Notes: generated from the sequence alone by a model not told the origin. A DNA stretch of 64,000 nt from Azospirillum sp. 47_25 (GCA_001917125.1 MNTU01000017.1:79911-143910), one strand, 5' to 3'; counted from the stretch's first letter, positions 26,748 to 36,676 are shown. Translations and numbers: made by a program.

Positions 26748-26749
26748 AG

Positions 26750-27412
26750 TTATTTAACGCAGACGTCCGGCGCCCGGAGATAAAGCGGTTTAGGATAATC
26801 GGTCGTTTTACGATTGAACTTGCGCAGGCCGCAACGCGCCAGGTCTTCAACATCCAGATGCGGTTTCATTACTATTGCGTGGATGCTTAAACCGGTCGGC
26901 GAAGCAAGAAAACGCTCGACACCGTCACCAACAAAAGTCACTTTTTTATCACGCAAAGCGGCTATGATGTCATCACGCACGGCGGCAGAGGGATCACTGA
27001 TTTTATTTAAGTGCTCATCAAACAACTGATAGTAAAAATCTTCGCGTTTGGTTTCGATAATAACCGCATTAACCGGAGCTATTTCCTCAGGATTCCACGA
27101 CAAAGCATAAGCATAGGCATCAAAAGACGAAACGCCGCCGACAACCATTTGCGGGCAGGCCAAGCCAAAGGCGCGGGCGGCAGAAATGCTGGAACGGACA
27201 CCGGTGAAAGACCCCGGCCCGACGCAGACAACCATTAATCCCAAATCACGAACCTCCAGATTGTGTTTGGCCAACAAGTCCCGAATGGCAGGAATCAGGA
27301 CTTCCGCCTGGCCGAAATCCATTTCTTCAACAAAGCTGTCGAGCAGTTTGTCATCTTTTATCAAAGCGACCGAGCAGCTGGTGGCGGTCGTATCAAAAGC
27401 TATCGTGTACAT
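26750..27412 (-). CDS. tsaB: tRNA threonylcarbamoyladenosine biosynthesis protein TsaB
   Basis: A 220-residue actin-fold partner of TsaD in making t6A37 of ANN-decoding tRNAs. The N-terminus I-A-F-D-T-T-A-T-S-C-S-V-A matches the TsaB/TsaD family. G-P-G-S-F-T-G-V-R (about 70-78) is the diagnostic TsaB motif. Residues ending D-Y-P-K-P-L-Y-L-R-A-P-D-V are typical. TsaD, TsaE and TsaC are outside the window. Divergent from the PAS gene at 27530. Confidence 0.95.
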   Translation of the reverse strand: MYTIAFDTTATSCSVALIKDDKLLDSFVEEMDFGQAEVLIPAIRDLLAKHNLEVRDLGLMVVCVGPGSFTGVRSSISAARAFGLACPQMVVGGVSSFDAYAYALSWNPEEIAPVNAVIIETKREDFYYQLFDEHLNKISDPSAAVRDDIIAALRDKKVTFVGDGVERFLASPTGLSIHAIVMKPHLDVEDLARCGLRKFNRKTTDYPKPLYLRAPDVCVK

Positions 27413-27529
27413 CTTAGGTTTTGCCTGTCAGTTTTTTGTTCAATTAACCGTTTTTAGGGTTTTATTATTTTGTTTTATATTATAGATTCAGAGCAGATAC
27501 AATAATTTTATGGTTAAATCGCGTGAAAA

Positions 27530-29221
27530 ATGAACGAAGCTCTGCTGATTGACATGTTTTATGCCGCCCCCGAACTCTGGTACACACTGGGGCTGGGTTT
27601 GGCCGTGCTGCTGTTTTTGATGGGAGCGCAGGGCATTAACATTTTGAAACTGCGGCAAAAAAATTATTTTCTGAACCGGGATCGCGAACGTTATGCCGAA
27701 ACACTCTATGCGTCCAAAGACGGTTATTTTGCTTTTATTTATCCCGACGAGAAAGTCAATGACCCCTGCAAAACGGTTAAAGAACGCTGCTCGCGCCGTT
27801 TAGCCGTTCTGATGAATCTTCCGGGAGGAACGGCATCCGTCTTTGAGGATATTCTTAATCGTTTTACCCGCGAGGACGCCGGAAAAATCAGAAAATATGT
27901 CGCTTGTCTGAAAGAAGACGGCATATCTTTTGAAGATGAATTTGTATTAAAAAACAGCAACCGGCATTTGAATTTGTCAGGTTCACGCATTAACGGTCAG
28001 GACGGCAACGTTTACTGCGACATGATTTGGTTTCGGGACGTGAGCCGCGAAACCAATAAAATTGACTATCTGGAAGAAGAGAAAAAGCAGGCTTTTGATA
28101 AAATCCGGCAGCTGGAGGACCTGATTGACAATCTTGCCTATCCCGTCTGGCTGAGGGACGAAAAATTGCGGCTGGTGCTGGTTAACAAAAAATATCAGGA
28201 ATTTACCCGGGAAAGCAGTAAAGAAGACATTATTGCCAAACAGGCTGAAATTATGAGCGTCAACAATGAAAGCGTTTCCGGCAATCTGGCATTGCAGGCA
28301 CAGGCAGCCAACCGGACAAGGAAACAAACCGTCCGGGTGATTAAAGACGGTGAAAGACGGAGTTATGAGGCAATCGAAGCGCCTTTTCACGCCGAACAGA
28401 GTTTGGATAAAATTTGTCTGGCCGGCGCATTGATAGACGTGACCGAATTGGATGAACTGAAAAGAAACTTTAAGCTGCATCAAGACGCCCATTTGGAAAT
28501 TCTCGGGACGCTGGGGACGGCATTTGCCGTTTTTAACAATAATTTTAAACTGGCTTTTTACAACAAATCTTTCGCCTCGTTCTGGGGACTGGAAGACATA
28601 TGGCTGGAGAGCCAGCCCAGCTATGCCGCTTTTCTCGACGTTATCCGGGAAAAGAGAATGCTGCCCGAAGTTCCCGATTTCAGGCTGTATAAGGCAGACG
28701 AACAAAAAGACTTTTCAACAATTATCGAACCTAAAGAAGACTTGTTGCATCTTCCGAACGGCAATACCATCCGCCGGGTGCGCGCTCCGCATCCGATGGG
28801 CGGGCTGATTTTTGCCTTTGAGGACGTTTCCGACCGTTTGGCCACCCGGCGGGCTTATAACTCTTTGTTAGCCGTGCAGCAGGAAGTGTTAGACAATTTG
28901 TTTGACGGAGTGGTTATCTTTGGTTCTAACGGGCGTTTAAAATTTTATAATCAGGCTTATCTGAAACTTTGGTCGTTACCGGAGATCTTTTTGCAAAAAG
29001 AGCCCAGTATCGCCGAATTATGGGATGCCCATCAGCGATATTTCGGCAATGTCGAAGACTGGCAGGCGCTGAAAAACGACATCATTACTCATTTGATGAA
29101 TGCAACGACCAAGACCTTTCGCCTGGTTCGCAGCGACAATTCGTCGGTCGAAGTTTTATCATCGCTGTTATCAGACGGTTCAATTATGGTCACCTGCCAA
29201 AAAACAGCCGACAACCGATAA
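27530..29221 (+). CDS. DivL-like membrane PAS protein lacking a kinase domain
   Basis: A 563-residue protein with one N-terminal transmembrane helix (about 15-36) and three or more PAS-like modules: about 60-180; 190-310, starting L-I-D-N-L-A-Y-P-V-W-L-R-D; 325-440; and 450-550, with L-D-N-L-F-D-G-V-V-I-F-G. The layout and wording match alphaproteobacterial DivL-type PAS kinases, often linked to tRNA t6A genes, as here beside tsaB. The reading frame stops right after the last PAS module: no HisKA or HATPase domain follows, and the 140 bases downstream show no remnant. It would act as a signalling scaffold rather than an enzyme; DivL orthology is inferred. Confidence 0.75.
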   Translation: MNEALLIDMFYAAPELWYTLGLGLAVLLFLMGAQGINILKLRQKNYFLNRDRERYAETLYASKDGYFAFIYPDEKVNDPCKTVKERCSRRLAVLMNLPGGTASVFEDILNRFTREDAGKIRKYVACLKEDGISFEDEFVLKNSNRHLNLSGSRINGQDGNVYCDMIWFRDVSRETNKIDYLEEEKKQAFDKIRQLEDLIDNLAYPVWLRDEKLRLVLVNKKYQEFTRESSKEDIIAKQAEIMSVNNESVSGNLALQAQAANRTRKQTVRVIKDGERRSYEAIEAPFHAEQSLDKICLAGALIDVTELDELKRNFKLHQDAHLEILGTLGTAFAVFNNNFKLAFYNKSFASFWGLEDIWLESQPSYAAFLDVIREKRMLPEVPDFRLYKADEQKDFSTIIEPKEDLLHLPNGNTIRRVRAPHPMGGLIFAFEDVSDRLATRRAYNSLLAVQQEVLDNLFDGVVIFGSNGRLKFYNQAYLKLWSLPEIFLQKEPSIAELWDAHQRYFGNVEDWQALKNDIITHLMNATTKTFRLVRSDNSSVEVLSSLLSDGSIMVTCQKTADNR

Positions 29222-29362
29222 TTACATTTACTGGACAAAATCATAAATCGCTAGAAAATCCCTGATTTTCCGTAAAATTACCGACAATAATTGACAAAAC
29301 GGCGATTTTATGGCACAGTGTAAGAGTTCGTTAGAAACACGATATTTATTATGGAGCAGAAA

Positions 29363-30187
29363 ATGGAAGACAATTCTTCTAATCCTAATATTGAATGGAA
29401 GAAACCAGGGTTTGGCAGCAGCGAGAAACTTTCTCTGAAGGTAAACACCAAAGAGGCGGTTCTTTATGACGCCAAAAAGAAAAACGGCCTTCAGAAAAGC
29501 AATCCGCTGACACCGGCAGACCTTCCCGCCGGTTTAAAGAAAATCCGCAAAAAAATAAAAGATGTCTTTGACGAAGACGAAGAGGATGAAAACGATTCCG
29601 TTTTCGTTTCTTCGCAAAGTCTGCAGGAAGCCAATTCTCTGTTTAATGCCCTGAATGAAGACGAAAAAAGAATTTTCAAACAGCAGCAGACACTGCATCA
29701 GATTAAAATGCAAAATGACGCCGGCAAGCTGGAGGCTTTGGCAATGGCCAACAAAACGGCACAGGAAGCCGGACTGAAAGGACTGCAAAAGGAAACGGTT
29801 AATCGGAATATGCTTAACCCGACACTGGATGCCCAAGGCATGGAAAACATCATTAAGCAGGATTTGGCCAAAGGGTTAAAAATTAAAAACGGCCAATTTA
29901 CCGAGGGGCGCTATATTCAGGTTCTGCGCGGTATCAACAACATTCGCAAAGTCAGCGGTATCAAAGCCGTCGAAGGGCTGAACCTGCAACAGGTGGCGCA
30001 GGCTGCCGACGAAAAGAAAGTGGCAAAAATTCTGCTGGAGAAAACCGGCCGCAAAGACCCGAAGCAACAAAAGGCAATTAAGAAAAAAGCGGCAAAACAG
30101 AAAGTTCTTAACGGCAAAAGCGCCGCTCCGAAAAGAAATCTTTCGCTGCACCTGCTGGGAGAAAAGCACCCGCAGCAAAGAAGCTGA
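29363..30187 (+). CDS. cytoplasmic charged helical protein, unknown
   Basis: A 274-residue soluble protein not assigned to a family. It has a Lys-rich N-terminus, an acidic run (D-E-D-E-E-D-E-N-D, about 70-80), Gln/Ala-rich helices and a strongly basic C-terminus (Q-K-A-I-K-K-K-A-A-K-Q-K). The start at 29363 has GGAG 6 bases upstream; the ATG at 29351 lacks one. Composition resembles the N-terminal half of the 936-residue protein at 19629, but no alignment can be claimed. Ends in a bidirectional terminator shared with the convergent TPR gene. Confidence 0.7.
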   Translation: MEDNSSNPNIEWKKPGFGSSEKLSLKVNTKEAVLYDAKKKNGLQKSNPLTPADLPAGLKKIRKKIKDVFDEDEEDENDSVFVSSQSLQEANSLFNALNEDEKRIFKQQQTLHQIKMQNDAGKLEALAMANKTAQEAGLKGLQKETVNRNMLNPTLDAQGMENIIKQDLAKGLKIKNGQFTEGRYIQVLRGINNIRKVSGIKAVEGLNLQQVAQAADEKKVAKILLEKTGRKDPKQQKAIKKKAAKQKVLNGKSAAPKRNLSLHLLGEKHPQQRS

Positions 30188-30193
30188 TCTAAA

Positions 30194-30221
30194 ACAAAGC
30201 CCCGGAAATCCGGGGCTTTGT
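30194..30221. terminator. bidirectional terminator between convergent genes
   Basis: ACAAAGCCCCGG / CCGGGGCTTTGT, a perfect 12-bp stem with a 4-base loop and T/A tracts on both sides. Confidence 0.85.
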
Positions 30222-30226
30222 TAAAA

Positions 30227-31594
30227 TCAGGCATATCCGTTTCGCGTTGAGTTGCCGGAAAGCAGGCGGGCAATCGTCGTTTCCAGATCATTTTGCTGGC
30301 GGGATTCGATAATTTCGATGATTTCGATTTCTTTTTTATCCAAGCGGCGGTTAATGCCGATCGAATCATAAAACTGCTTGCTTTGATTATAAAGTTTGGC
30401 GGCCTGCAGGCTGTTTCCCTGCGCATAGTAATATTGTGAGAGGATTTTATTGGCATTGGCAATCTGCTGCGGGCTCAATTCTTCGTCTGCCATCTCCAAA
30501 ACCTGCTGATAAGCCCACATGGCTTTTTGATGAGATTCCAGAAGGTGATACATATCGGCCAGCCGACTCCAGGCATTAACATTCTGCGGAGACAACTCCA
30601 CCGCCAATTCAAAAGAACCGGTTGCCAGATGCGGATCGGACATGGCTGCCAGAGTTCCGAAAACAGAGGCATAGCCAGAGGTTTCGGCAAAAAGGGCGTC
30701 TCTTTTGTCGCCGACGGGCAAAGCTGCCGAATACTCAATGTTTTTATCCATCAGCGCTTCCAGCAAAGCCAGCGCCAGCGAGGCATCGCCTTTTGCCAAA
30801 TGAAAAAGCGCTTCATCTTCGGCCGGCAGATTTTTTTCCGCGGAAAGCCCTTTAAATTTGCCGCTGACACAGAGTGCGACAAATTCCTTTATGGCTTCAA
30901 CCGTCTGGATAATATCTTCTTCCGAATTTTCTCCCTGATTGCGGAACATGATGGTTTGGGCAATTTTAAGTTCATCGACGCCGCGGCCGATCATATCAAT
31001 AATCAGTCCGATTAAATCTTCAAGAGACTTGCGGCTTTGTTTGTATTGCAGAGCGGCGGGATCTATCGGCGGAACGGCAGCATCGGCCTCAGGGCGCTTG
31101 CCCTTTTTCCAGTCCAGATCAAGCATGTTGTTTTTATTGTTTTCTTTCGCAGCTGCGACCCGGGGTTCGGGCGGCATTTTTTCTTTTTCCTGCTGTTCCT
31201 GTTCCCGCTGTTTTTGCTCTTCGGCATCGCTGCGGAATTTGGCGGCGCGGGAAAGCTCAAGCTCGCGTTCAAGCTCCCTTTCCAATTCGCGCTCCAGTTC
31301 AAGTTCATCGTCAAGCGCGGCAGCGGCTTCATCTTCTTCAGAAACGGTTTCATAGGGCGCGGGAGTCTTTTTGTTCTCGCTTTTCAAAAAAGAAATAATC
31401 GATTTGACATATAAGATGATAATCAAAAATAAGAAAAGGATAAAAGCCAGCAGCATCAGTATGATAGAGACAATCCGAAGATTGTCGGCGCCGGACAGAT
31501 AACGCTCAAACATTCCGGCCAGAGCATTAATGTCATTGGCGACAATACTCATATAATCCGTTGCGGAGAGCATAGTTATTATCTGTTCATACAT
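30227..31594 (-). CDS. membrane-anchored TPR protein
   Basis: A 455-residue protein with one transmembrane helix (about 43-68, L-M-L-L-A-F-I-L-F-L-F-L-I-I-I-L-Y). A highly charged linker follows, in which E-L-E-R repeats four times in tandem (about 98-113) and then Lys/Gln/Glu-rich sequence. The C-terminal ~200 residues are helical with TPR features such as N-A-W-S-R-L-A-D-M-Y-H-L and Q-K-A-M-W-A-Y-Q-Q-V. It probably presents a cytoplasmic or periplasmic scaffold at the inner membrane. The N-terminal ATG is uncertain; a second in-frame Met occurs at residue 8. Confidence 0.7.
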   Translation of the reverse strand: MYEQIITMLSATDYMSIVANDINALAGMFERYLSGADNLRIVSIILMLLAFILFLFLIIILYVKSIISFLKSENKKTPAPYETVSEEDEAAAALDDELELERELERELERELELSRAAKFRSDAEEQKQREQEQQEKEKMPPEPRVAAAKENNKNNMLDLDWKKGKRPEADAAVPPIDPAALQYKQSRKSLEDLIGLIIDMIGRGVDELKIAQTIMFRNQGENSEEDIIQTVEAIKEFVALCVSGKFKGLSAEKNLPAEDEALFHLAKGDASLALALLEALMDKNIEYSAALPVGDKRDALFAETSGYASVFGTLAAMSDPHLATGSFELAVELSPQNVNAWSRLADMYHLLESHQKAMWAYQQVLEMADEELSPQQIANANKILSQYYYAQGNSLQAAKLYNQSKQFYDSIGINRRLDKKEIEIIEIIESRQQNDLETTIARLLSGNSTRNGYA

Positions 31595-31715
31595 ATTTTC
31601 AACGGCACCATTTACAAATTAGATTTTAATGTTAGAATGTGTCAATCTAAAGGCTATTATCGTTTGATATTTGCCAAAAAACAATTAAAAAATCTTTAGC
31701 AGAAATAGTTTAATA

Positions 31716-32630
31716 ATGGGTTACCTCAGTCAGAAAAAAAAGCATGCAAGAATAAATTTCCTGCTTAACACCTCGCTCGGCATCATCAGCATTACCTCTT
31801 TTCTGGCTTTGTTTGACCGCAGTTCGGGGTTCAGCGCTTTTATCAACCAATGGCAGTTTCAGATATATATATATCTGCTGTTTGTTTTTTTCTATGCGCT
31901 GGCCAACCGGTTTTTTATTCAAGCCCTGTTTGCCTGCCTGCTGATTGTGGTCAACTACATGTCGATTGCCTCCAGCGCCAATTTATTTAAAAACATCGAA
32001 AACGACGGGCAGCAGCGTTTAGTCATCCTTTACCAAAACCACACCCGAAACGGCGAAGCCTTATTACAGCAGGCCCGGGCGGAACGCGCCGACGTTATTG
32101 CGGTCAACCGTTCCCGGCTGCCGGGGTTTGATTTGAGCAATTATCCCGGATATTATCTGTTTAACGAAGACAACGACTGGAAAAACAGTTTTATGGTCAG
32201 CCGCCACATGCCGCTTAAATCGGGCAAACTTCGCCTGTCCCCGCGTTTTACGGCTTCTTACATGAGTTTTATTGCCGAAGAGCAGCCTTTGGTCTTGATT
32301 AACATTGATCTGTCAGGCCTGTCACATCGGGATGAAAAAACGGTTTATCACAATCTGGCCGAATTTGTTACCGCTCAGGACAATCCGGTTATCATTATCG
32401 GAGAGTTCGGCATTCCGGCCTGGTCCGACACTTTCAAAAAGTTTTTGAACAAAACCGGTCTGGAAGTCAAAAACCGCGTTATCCTGAGCAACGGTTCCTG
32501 TTGGTTTAACCCTTTCGGAGTGCCGAGCCTGAATGTTTTGGCCTATAAGAACTTCGGCGTCAAAGACGTTTCTTTGCTGAACAAAGACGGCAATGCCCGG
32601 CATCCGCTGCTGGTTGAATTAAGCTTTTAG
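31716..32630 (+). CDS. membrane protein with degenerate endonuclease/exonuclease/phosphatase-like domain
   Basis: A 304-residue protein with three N-terminal hydrophobic helices (about 14-32, 44-60 and 64-84). The soluble domain has strands resembling EEP-fold (YafD-like) proteins: Q-R-L-V-I-L-Y-Q-N, A-D-V-I-A-V-N-R, P-V-I-I-I-G-E-F-G and a C-terminal H-P-L-L-V-E-L. In active EEP enzymes the corresponding motifs are N-x-N, E, G-D-F-N and S-D-H-x-P; here E, D and N ligands are largely replaced. It looks like an inactive relative. The last 12 bases overlap the convergent TPR gene. Confidence 0.6.
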   Translation: MGYLSQKKKHARINFLLNTSLGIISITSFLALFDRSSGFSAFINQWQFQIYIYLLFVFFYALANRFFIQALFACLLIVVNYMSIASSANLFKNIENDGQQRLVILYQNHTRNGEALLQQARAERADVIAVNRSRLPGFDLSNYPGYYLFNEDNDWKNSFMVSRHMPLKSGKLRLSPRFTASYMSFIAEEQPLVLINIDLSGLSHRDEKTVYHNLAEFVTAQDNPVIIIGEFGIPAWSDTFKKFLNKTGLEVKNRVILSNGSCWFNPFGVPSLNVLAYKNFGVKDVSLLNKDGNARHPLLVELSF

Positions 32631-34106
32631 TTTTTCCAATTCCCGTTTCAGAAAATCGGCCATTTCCCGATTGTCCAGATTTAAGGCCAGTTCAAGCGCG
32701 GCATTCAAATGGGTTTCGGCCTGTTCCTTTCGGCCGCAGCGCAGTTCCAGCAAACCGATATTGGCATAGTCGCAGGCCTGTCCGCTCCAGCGATCGTTTT
32801 TCTGTTCCTGCTCCAGCGACTGCTGAAACAGCCCTTTAGCCCGCTGCAGTTCACCCCGACGCATAAAAACCAAACCCAGCAGGCTGTAAGCATTGGCTAT
32901 GTGAAAACTGGTCGAATGACCGCCGGCTTCTTGAATTATCCGGCGCAGAACCGTTTCGGCTTTTTTATCTTTTTTACCGGCATACCAGGCCTCTGCCTGA
33001 AGATACAGGCTTTCGAGACGAGCTGATTCATTGCCTATCCGCCGGTAAAGTTCTTCGGCTTTTTCGGCATAGCGGCGGGAAAGGACATGGCGGTTTCGGG
33101 CGGCTTCCAAGTAGCTGAACAGTTCGGCATTCAGAGCCAATCCGGGCAGAGAATCTGCCTGTTCATGTCCTTGAGCGGCAGTTTGAAGATATTTTTCCGC
33201 ACGGGAAAAATTCCGGCGCAGGATTTCCAGAAGGCCAAGCTGGTTATCTATTTCCGCCCGACCGCGGACGGCATTTATACCGTCATATAATTCCCGGGCC
33301 TGTTCAAAATATCCCTGCGCCTCATCAAAATGTTCCGTCAACGCGTTGAGCATGCCGAGGTTGCCGAAAGCTGCCGCCCGGCCTTGCGGACAATGCAGCT
33401 GCTCAAAGATTTTAAGCGCCCCGCGAAACATAAAAGAAGCCACATCTTCCACAAAACAGACACGGTAAACGGTTCCCATCAGCAAACGGCAGCGGGCCGC
33501 GGCATAAAAAGCCTTTTCGCGGAGAAAATATTTTTCAGCCCTTACACAGGCCTGCGATGCGGCCAGCATATCCCCTTCGCGAAGATAAAACGAGGTTTGA
33601 TAATACCAGTAAATTCCCAGCACATAACGCGGAGCGCGTTTCAAACTGATATTATCCAGAGCGGCCTGGCCATGTCCGGCATCGCCGGCAACAAAGCATA
33701 ATTCAGCCAATGCGGCCAGGGCAAACCGGTTTTGCGGATTTTTTCTTACATATTTTTTTAACCCCGGCAGTGCCCGTTGCGGCGAAACATGCGCCCGAAG
33801 CAGCAATGCCTCCAGCTCACGGCCGCGGGAACGCAGATATTTTTCGGCCGGCGTGTGACGGCCAAGCGTCAGAGCAAGCAGCGGACGGAGGGCTTTTTTT
33901 CCATCGCGAAGCAGCAAAACAACAATGCGTCGCAGCAACGGCTCACAGAAAAAAGCATTTTCACCGCCGGAAGCCTGCCGGCGCAGAAACGCCCGTTCGA
34001 CAAGCTTGGAAAAATGGTCACGCCTGAGACGGCGGAAAAAATGCCAGACGTAAGCACCAGAACCGGCAAAGAGCAAAAAAAATACGACATATTCGAGCTT
34101 AATCAT
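32619..34106 (-). CDS. membrane-anchored TPR-repeat protein
   Basis: A 495-residue protein with an N-terminal signal anchor (about 4-20) followed by a basic Arg-rich region. About eight to ten TPR-like repeats then run to the C-terminus, for example A-A-F-G-N-L-G-M-L-N-A-L, A-E-I-D-N-Q-L-G-L-L-E-I, N-A-Y-S-L-L-G-L-V-F and Y-A-N-I-G-L-L-E-L. The repeats match the roughly 36-40-residue spacing of TPR_12. It probably works as a protein-interaction scaffold; partner unknown. Divergent from the Lon-like gene. Confidence 0.75.
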   Translation of the reverse strand: MIKLEYVVFFLLFAGSGAYVWHFFRRLRRDHFSKLVERAFLRRQASGGENAFFCEPLLRRIVVLLLRDGKKALRPLLALTLGRHTPAEKYLRSRGRELEALLLRAHVSPQRALPGLKKYVRKNPQNRFALAALAELCFVAGDAGHGQAALDNISLKRAPRYVLGIYWYYQTSFYLREGDMLAASQACVRAEKYFLREKAFYAAARCRLLMGTVYRVCFVEDVASFMFRGALKIFEQLHCPQGRAAAFGNLGMLNALTEHFDEAQGYFEQARELYDGINAVRGRAEIDNQLGLLEILRRNFSRAEKYLQTAAQGHEQADSLPGLALNAELFSYLEAARNRHVLSRRYAEKAEELYRRIGNESARLESLYLQAEAWYAGKKDKKAETVLRRIIQEAGGHSTSFHIANAYSLLGLVFMRRGELQRAKGLFQQSLEQEQKNDRWSGQACDYANIGLLELRCGRKEQAETHLNAALELALNLDNREMADFLKRELEKLKA

Positions 34107-34189
34107 AAAATCTTTACGCTAAATTAGTTTTTTCATTATTATATTCAACCATAGCATCATAAATTTACATGTATAGGGATTTTTTCAAG

Positions 34190-36625
34190 ATGACAATCTC
34201 CAAATTAAAAAGAGAAGAGCTTTACCGGGTATGCGACCCCAAAAAATTTGACTTTACCAGTACCGCAGACCTTGAAGAACGCCTGTCGGCTCTCGGACAG
34301 GACCGTGCTATCAGCGCCGTAGAGCTGGGCATTAACATCAAGTCTAAAGGATATAATCTGTTCTGTCTGGGGCCGGAAGGCACCGGAAAGACAAGTCTGG
34401 TCAAGCGTATTCTCGAAAAAGAGGCCAAAAGCCGCCCAACTCCGGACGACTGGGCTTATGTTTACAATTTTGAAGAACCCTATAAACCGATTGCAATTAA
34501 TTTTCCTGCCGGAGAAGCGAGCGAATTTGCCAAAGACATCGATAAACTGATTGAAGAACTGAGCACTTCAATCAACGCCATCCTTGACAGCGATGAATAT
34601 AAAGCGGCCGAAACCATTATTAAGGAAAAATACAAGCAGAAAAAAGAAGAATATATCCGCCTGTTGCAGAAAAAGGCCAAAGGCAAAAGCGTTTCTCTGC
34701 TGCATATGCCGGTCGGCCTTGTGGTTGCCCCGGTTAAGAACGGCGAAGTTTTGAGTCCGGACGCTTTCGACGAACTTCCCGAAGAAGAAAAGAAGTCGCT
34801 GATTGAAGACCTTAACTATATGCAGGAGGAAATCGAAAACACCGCGCAGGATCTGCCGAGCTGGGAAGACAAACAGCGCAAAGAATCCCAGCAGCTGCGT
34901 GAGAAGTTCATTAAAGCGGCGGTAAAAAATCCGATCGACGCTTTGCGCCATAAGCACAAAAGCCATAAAGGGGCGGTTGAATTTCTTAAAAACATTCAAA
35001 AACACATTATCGACAATATTGACGATTTTCTGCCCGCTTCCGAACAGCCGGCCGCTTCCGAAGAAGGCGATCCGTTGTCGGCTTTGCTGAATCGGATGAA
35101 CAAGTCTGAAGACGACAAGTTCTCCAAACTGAAAGTCAATGTAATTGTCAAAAACGAAAAAGATGCCGGTGCGCCGATCGTTCTGCTTGACCACCCGACC
35201 CAGGCCAATCTGGTCGGTCGCGTGGAACGAATCCAACAATACGGCGCTTTGGTCACCGACTTTACTCTGATTAAGGCCGGCGCCCTGCATCGCGCCAACG
35301 GCGGCTTTCTGTTAATGGATGCCCGTAAGCTTCTGTTGCAGCCTTATTCCTGGGATTCTCTGAAACGCGCTTTGGCCTCCAAAACGGTAAAAATTGAAAC
35401 CCCGAGCGACGAAACCTGCTTTACCACGATTTCGCTCGATCCCTGCCCTATTCCGCTGGACGTCAAGGTTATTCTGACCGGCGACGAAGAACTTTATGAA
35501 ATGCTGACAGAGCGTGACCCGGATTTCTGCGATTATTTCAAAGTTGAAGCCGACTTCGGCGTGCTGATGGACAGAACCTTTGAAAACGAGGTTGAATATG
35601 CCAAATTAATCGGTTCACTTTCCAAAAAGAAAAAAATCCGTTCACTCAACAAACAGGCCGTCGCCAAAGTTATTGAATATTCTTCGCGGCTGGCCGAAGA
35701 TTCCGAAAAGCTGACCGCGCATATCGCGTCCATCGGCGATTTGCTGCGGGAGGCCGATTTCTGGGCCCGCAAATCAAAAGCCAATCAGATCGGCAAAAAT
35801 CACATTGAGCAAGCTATTTCCGAACAAATTTACCGCAGTGACCGCATTAAGCAGGCCATGCTGGAACAGATTGACAAAGGAACTATTCTGATTGACGTGG
35901 AAGGTGCCAAAGTCGGTCAGATTAACGGTCTGGTCGTTTATAACTTTTCGCGCAATTCTTTCGGCAAGCCCTCGCGCATTACCACCCAGGTACGGATGGG
36001 CAAAGGCGAATTCATCGACATTGAGCGGGAAATTCAGATGAGCGGTCCGATTCATACCAAAGGCGTGTTAATTTTATCGTCTCTGATTGCCAACCGGTTT
36101 GCCAAAGAATCGCCGTTGTCTTTGTCGGCTTCGATTGTTTTTGAACAGTCTTACGGCGGCGTTGACGGCGACAGCGCTTCCTCAACCGAATATTACTGCC
36201 TGTTGTCGGCCATTTCCAATATTCCGATTAAGCAGAATATTGCCGTAACCGGTTCGATTAACCAGTTTGGCGAGATTCAGCCGATCGGCGGCGCCAATGA
36301 AAAAATCGAAGGTTTCTTTGACGTGTGCAAACATCGCGGCCTGACCGGGGACCAAGGCGTTATTATTCCGCGAACCAATGTCAGCTCTCTGATGCTGCGG
36401 GAAGACGTTCTGCAAGCCGTTGAGGAAGGACAGTTCCATATCTGGGCGGTCGATACGGTTGACGACGGCATTGAAATTCTGACCGGCATGCCGGCGGGCA
36501 AGCCGAACAAGAACGGCGAATATCCAAAAGGAACCGTCAATTATGCGGTTCAGAAAGGGTTGGAACATTATTACAAATGTTATGTTCGTTATGCCAGAGA
36601 GACCCACGGCTGTCTGGGCAAATAA
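34190..36625 (+). CDS. Lon-like ATP-dependent protease (AAA_32 type)
   Basis: An 811-residue protease of the LonB-related AAA_32 group, distinct from classical Lon (LonA). The N-terminal part has a Walker A G-P-E-G-T-G-K-T-S-L (about 62-71). An inserted coiled-coil segment (about 115-290) and a second AAA-like region follow. The C-terminal Lon protease domain carries the catalytic Ser in V-D-G-D-S-A-S-S and the Lys in G-G-A-N-E-K-I-E-G, the Ser-Lys dyad. Start chosen at the internal ATG, which has AGGG upstream and begins the conserved region. It should degrade misfolded or regulatory proteins. Single gene with a strong terminator. Confidence 0.9.
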   Translation: MTISKLKREELYRVCDPKKFDFTSTADLEERLSALGQDRAISAVELGINIKSKGYNLFCLGPEGTGKTSLVKRILEKEAKSRPTPDDWAYVYNFEEPYKPIAINFPAGEASEFAKDIDKLIEELSTSINAILDSDEYKAAETIIKEKYKQKKEEYIRLLQKKAKGKSVSLLHMPVGLVVAPVKNGEVLSPDAFDELPEEEKKSLIEDLNYMQEEIENTAQDLPSWEDKQRKESQQLREKFIKAAVKNPIDALRHKHKSHKGAVEFLKNIQKHIIDNIDDFLPASEQPAASEEGDPLSALLNRMNKSEDDKFSKLKVNVIVKNEKDAGAPIVLLDHPTQANLVGRVERIQQYGALVTDFTLIKAGALHRANGGFLLMDARKLLLQPYSWDSLKRALASKTVKIETPSDETCFTTISLDPCPIPLDVKVILTGDEELYEMLTERDPDFCDYFKVEADFGVLMDRTFENEVEYAKLIGSLSKKKKIRSLNKQAVAKVIEYSSRLAEDSEKLTAHIASIGDLLREADFWARKSKANQIGKNHIEQAISEQIYRSDRIKQAMLEQIDKGTILIDVEGAKVGQINGLVVYNFSRNSFGKPSRITTQVRMGKGEFIDIEREIQMSGPIHTKGVLILSSLIANRFAKESPLSLSASIVFEQSYGGVDGDSASSTEYYCLLSAISNIPIKQNIAVTGSINQFGEIQPIGGANEKIEGFFDVCKHRGLTGDQGVIIPRTNVSSLMLREDVLQAVEEGQFHIWAVDTVDDGIEILTGMPAGKPNKNGEYPKGTVNYAVQKGLEHYYKCYVRYARETHGCLGK

Positions 36626-36645
36626 ATTTCGTTTTGCCTTAAGCA

Positions 36646-36676
36646 TAAAACCGCCGCCCAACCGCGGCGGTTTTAT
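36646..36676 (+). terminator. terminator of the Lon-like protease gene
   Basis: AAAACCGCCG / CGGCGGTTTT stem, T-run. Confidence 0.9.
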
